A stretch of DNA of 64,000 bases from Xiphias gladius (lineage: Eukaryota; Chordata; Actinopteri; Istiophoriformes; Xiphiidae). Below the pieces are notes generated by a model. It was not told the DNA's origin. It saw nothing but the letters and a program-made list of their open reading frames with translations, and did not search any database. Of this stretch, positions 61,392 to 64,000 are shown in pieces (position 1 is the first letter of the stretch; each line of letters starts with the position of its first letter). The stretch spans positions 13,657,501 to 13,721,500 of the forward strand of contig NC_053415.1 in NCBI RefSeq assembly GCF_016859285.1. The letters are read 5' to 3'. Made by a program: the position numbers and the translations under genes.

Positions 61392-61411
61392 CGCGCGCGC
61401 GTGTGTGTGTG
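61392..61411. repeat. Alternating (CG)n(TG)n tract
   Basis: A (CG)n block running straight into a (TG)n block gives about 20 bp of strictly alternating pyrimidine and purine, the type of sequence most able to adopt Z-DNA. It lies about 370 bp upstream of the tbr1 start codon. Confidence 0.8.
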
Positions 61412-61499
61412 CTATGTTATTCTTGTTCCTACATATTAGAAGAAAAAAATCGGAGTCCATATGGTTTAATCACGTATAGGCCCTTGTCACACTACAAAC

Positions 61500-61778
61500 A
61501 AATCACTTTGCTCACAGCGCTCCTCATATTGTCCTAATTAAGAGCTGTCTAATTAAATTAGAGCCTCGAGTTAACCAATGGCAGCACTTGTTTCATTAGC
61601 AAAGCGGGGAGAGTGATGGAAAGAAAATCCTCTCTGATTGCAGGATGGTGTCAATTGGCTAATTTGCTGCCTTTGGTACCTCAAGCCACGGCGAGGCGTT
61701 TTCATAGCGTTAGATTAGGAAAGGCGTGCGCAAAGCCTTGTGATATAGGTTGAGCTAAGAGTGGCTTCCTATTGAGCC
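61500..61778 (+). promoter_or_regulatory. tbr1: tbr1 proximal promoter and 5' UTR
   Basis: Directly upstream of the tbr1 ATG. It contains two TAATTA homeodomain core sites (61535-61540 and 61550-61555), further TAATT/ATTA cores, a CCAAT box at 61575-61579 and an inverted one (ATTGG) at 61654-61658. The transcription start is not visible; the last part should be 5' UTR. Inference from motif density and position. Confidence 0.45.
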
Positions 61779-63629
<1,851 letters not shown>

Positions 63630-64000
63630 GTACGGCCACTTCCCATCAGACACGACACAGCAAAAGTTTTAATAGTACTGAAAGCCAGAGGCAGATTTTT
63701 TCCTGCGTTTTAAAAATGTCAGTTGTTTTACAGTTTTTTGTTTTTTGTTTTTTGTTTTGTTTTTAAAAACAAATCACAGCAAAGTGGATTTGAATGGAAA
63801 TTGAGGGGACAAAAAAAAAAAAAAAAGCCTCAAATTCTAACAAGATTTCGACTGTGAAGGATCTCATCCTACACACACACTCAGAGAGGGAGACTCAATA
63901 CTAAGTTAAAAAATATATTTATGTATGGGGATTGACACTGCAGGTCTCTGATCTCTCTCTACACCAGTCTTTGTCTTCTAATGAACACACTGTTTTTTTC
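63630..64000 (+). other. tbr1: Start of tbr1 intron 4
   Basis: Begins with the donor GTACGG after the exon ending in YQNTD. It contains T-rich and A-rich runs and no further exon before the window ends. Confidence 0.85.

Larger units (their letters stand above)
45666..61450. other. Gene-free region between tank and tbr1
   Basis: About 15.8 kb without an exon I can recognise on either strand. PSMD14, which lies here in human, is not found: none of its conserved JAMM-protease blocks (such as the HSHPGFGCW region) appears. The region holds microsatellites, a perfect palindrome at 51407-51428 and otherwise moderately AT-rich unique-looking sequence. Large gene-poor flanks beside developmental regulators often carry enhancers, but conservation cannot be judged from one sequence. 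Confidence 0.55.

Overview
The window looks like nuclear DNA from a teleost fish. Every protein gene is interrupted by short GT-AG introns. The three complete genes and one partial gene match vertebrate proteins, (CA)n microsatellites are long and frequent, and an intron holds a decayed L2-type LINE of the kind common in fish. All gene identities come from recognising translated exons and from checking that splice phases join up; no database was searched.

Layout: (1) 1-2400 has no recognisable gene. (2) 2400-6560, minus strand: cd302, a single-pass C-type lectin receptor, six coding exons, 244 aa, including a 21-nt microexon. (3) 8700-30800, minus strand: rbms1, a two-RRM single-stranded nucleic-acid binding protein, 13 coding exons, 395 aa. 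Its introns hold a pair of related ~0.5 kb repeats, a fold-back element, an old teleost repeat and, in intron 1, a ~3.7 kb broken L2 LINE whose ORF1 carries an SGNH-esterase-like domain. (4) 30800-40380: intergenic, with microsatellites and one weak candidate plus-strand transcript. (5) 40380-45665, plus strand: tank, the TRAF/TBK1 adaptor, seven coding exons, 341 aa, with two kappaB-like motifs next to its predicted promoter. (6) 45666-61450: a ~16 kb stretch without recognisable genes. (7) 61450-64000, plus strand: the 5' half of tbr1, a forebrain T-box transcription factor, cut by the window end inside the T-box.

The order cd302-rbms1-tank-tbr1 with these orientations matches human 2q24, except that LY75, PLA2R1 and ITGB6 (between CD302 and RBMS1 in human) and PSMD14 (between TANK and TBR1) are not seen. 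The genes do not form a pathway. The links are positional, apart from the plausible NF-kB feedback at tank. The most interesting points are the kappaB pair at tank, the collapsed synteny, the split duplicate repeat inside rbms1, two perfect palindromes or hairpins, and the gene-free region beside tbr1.
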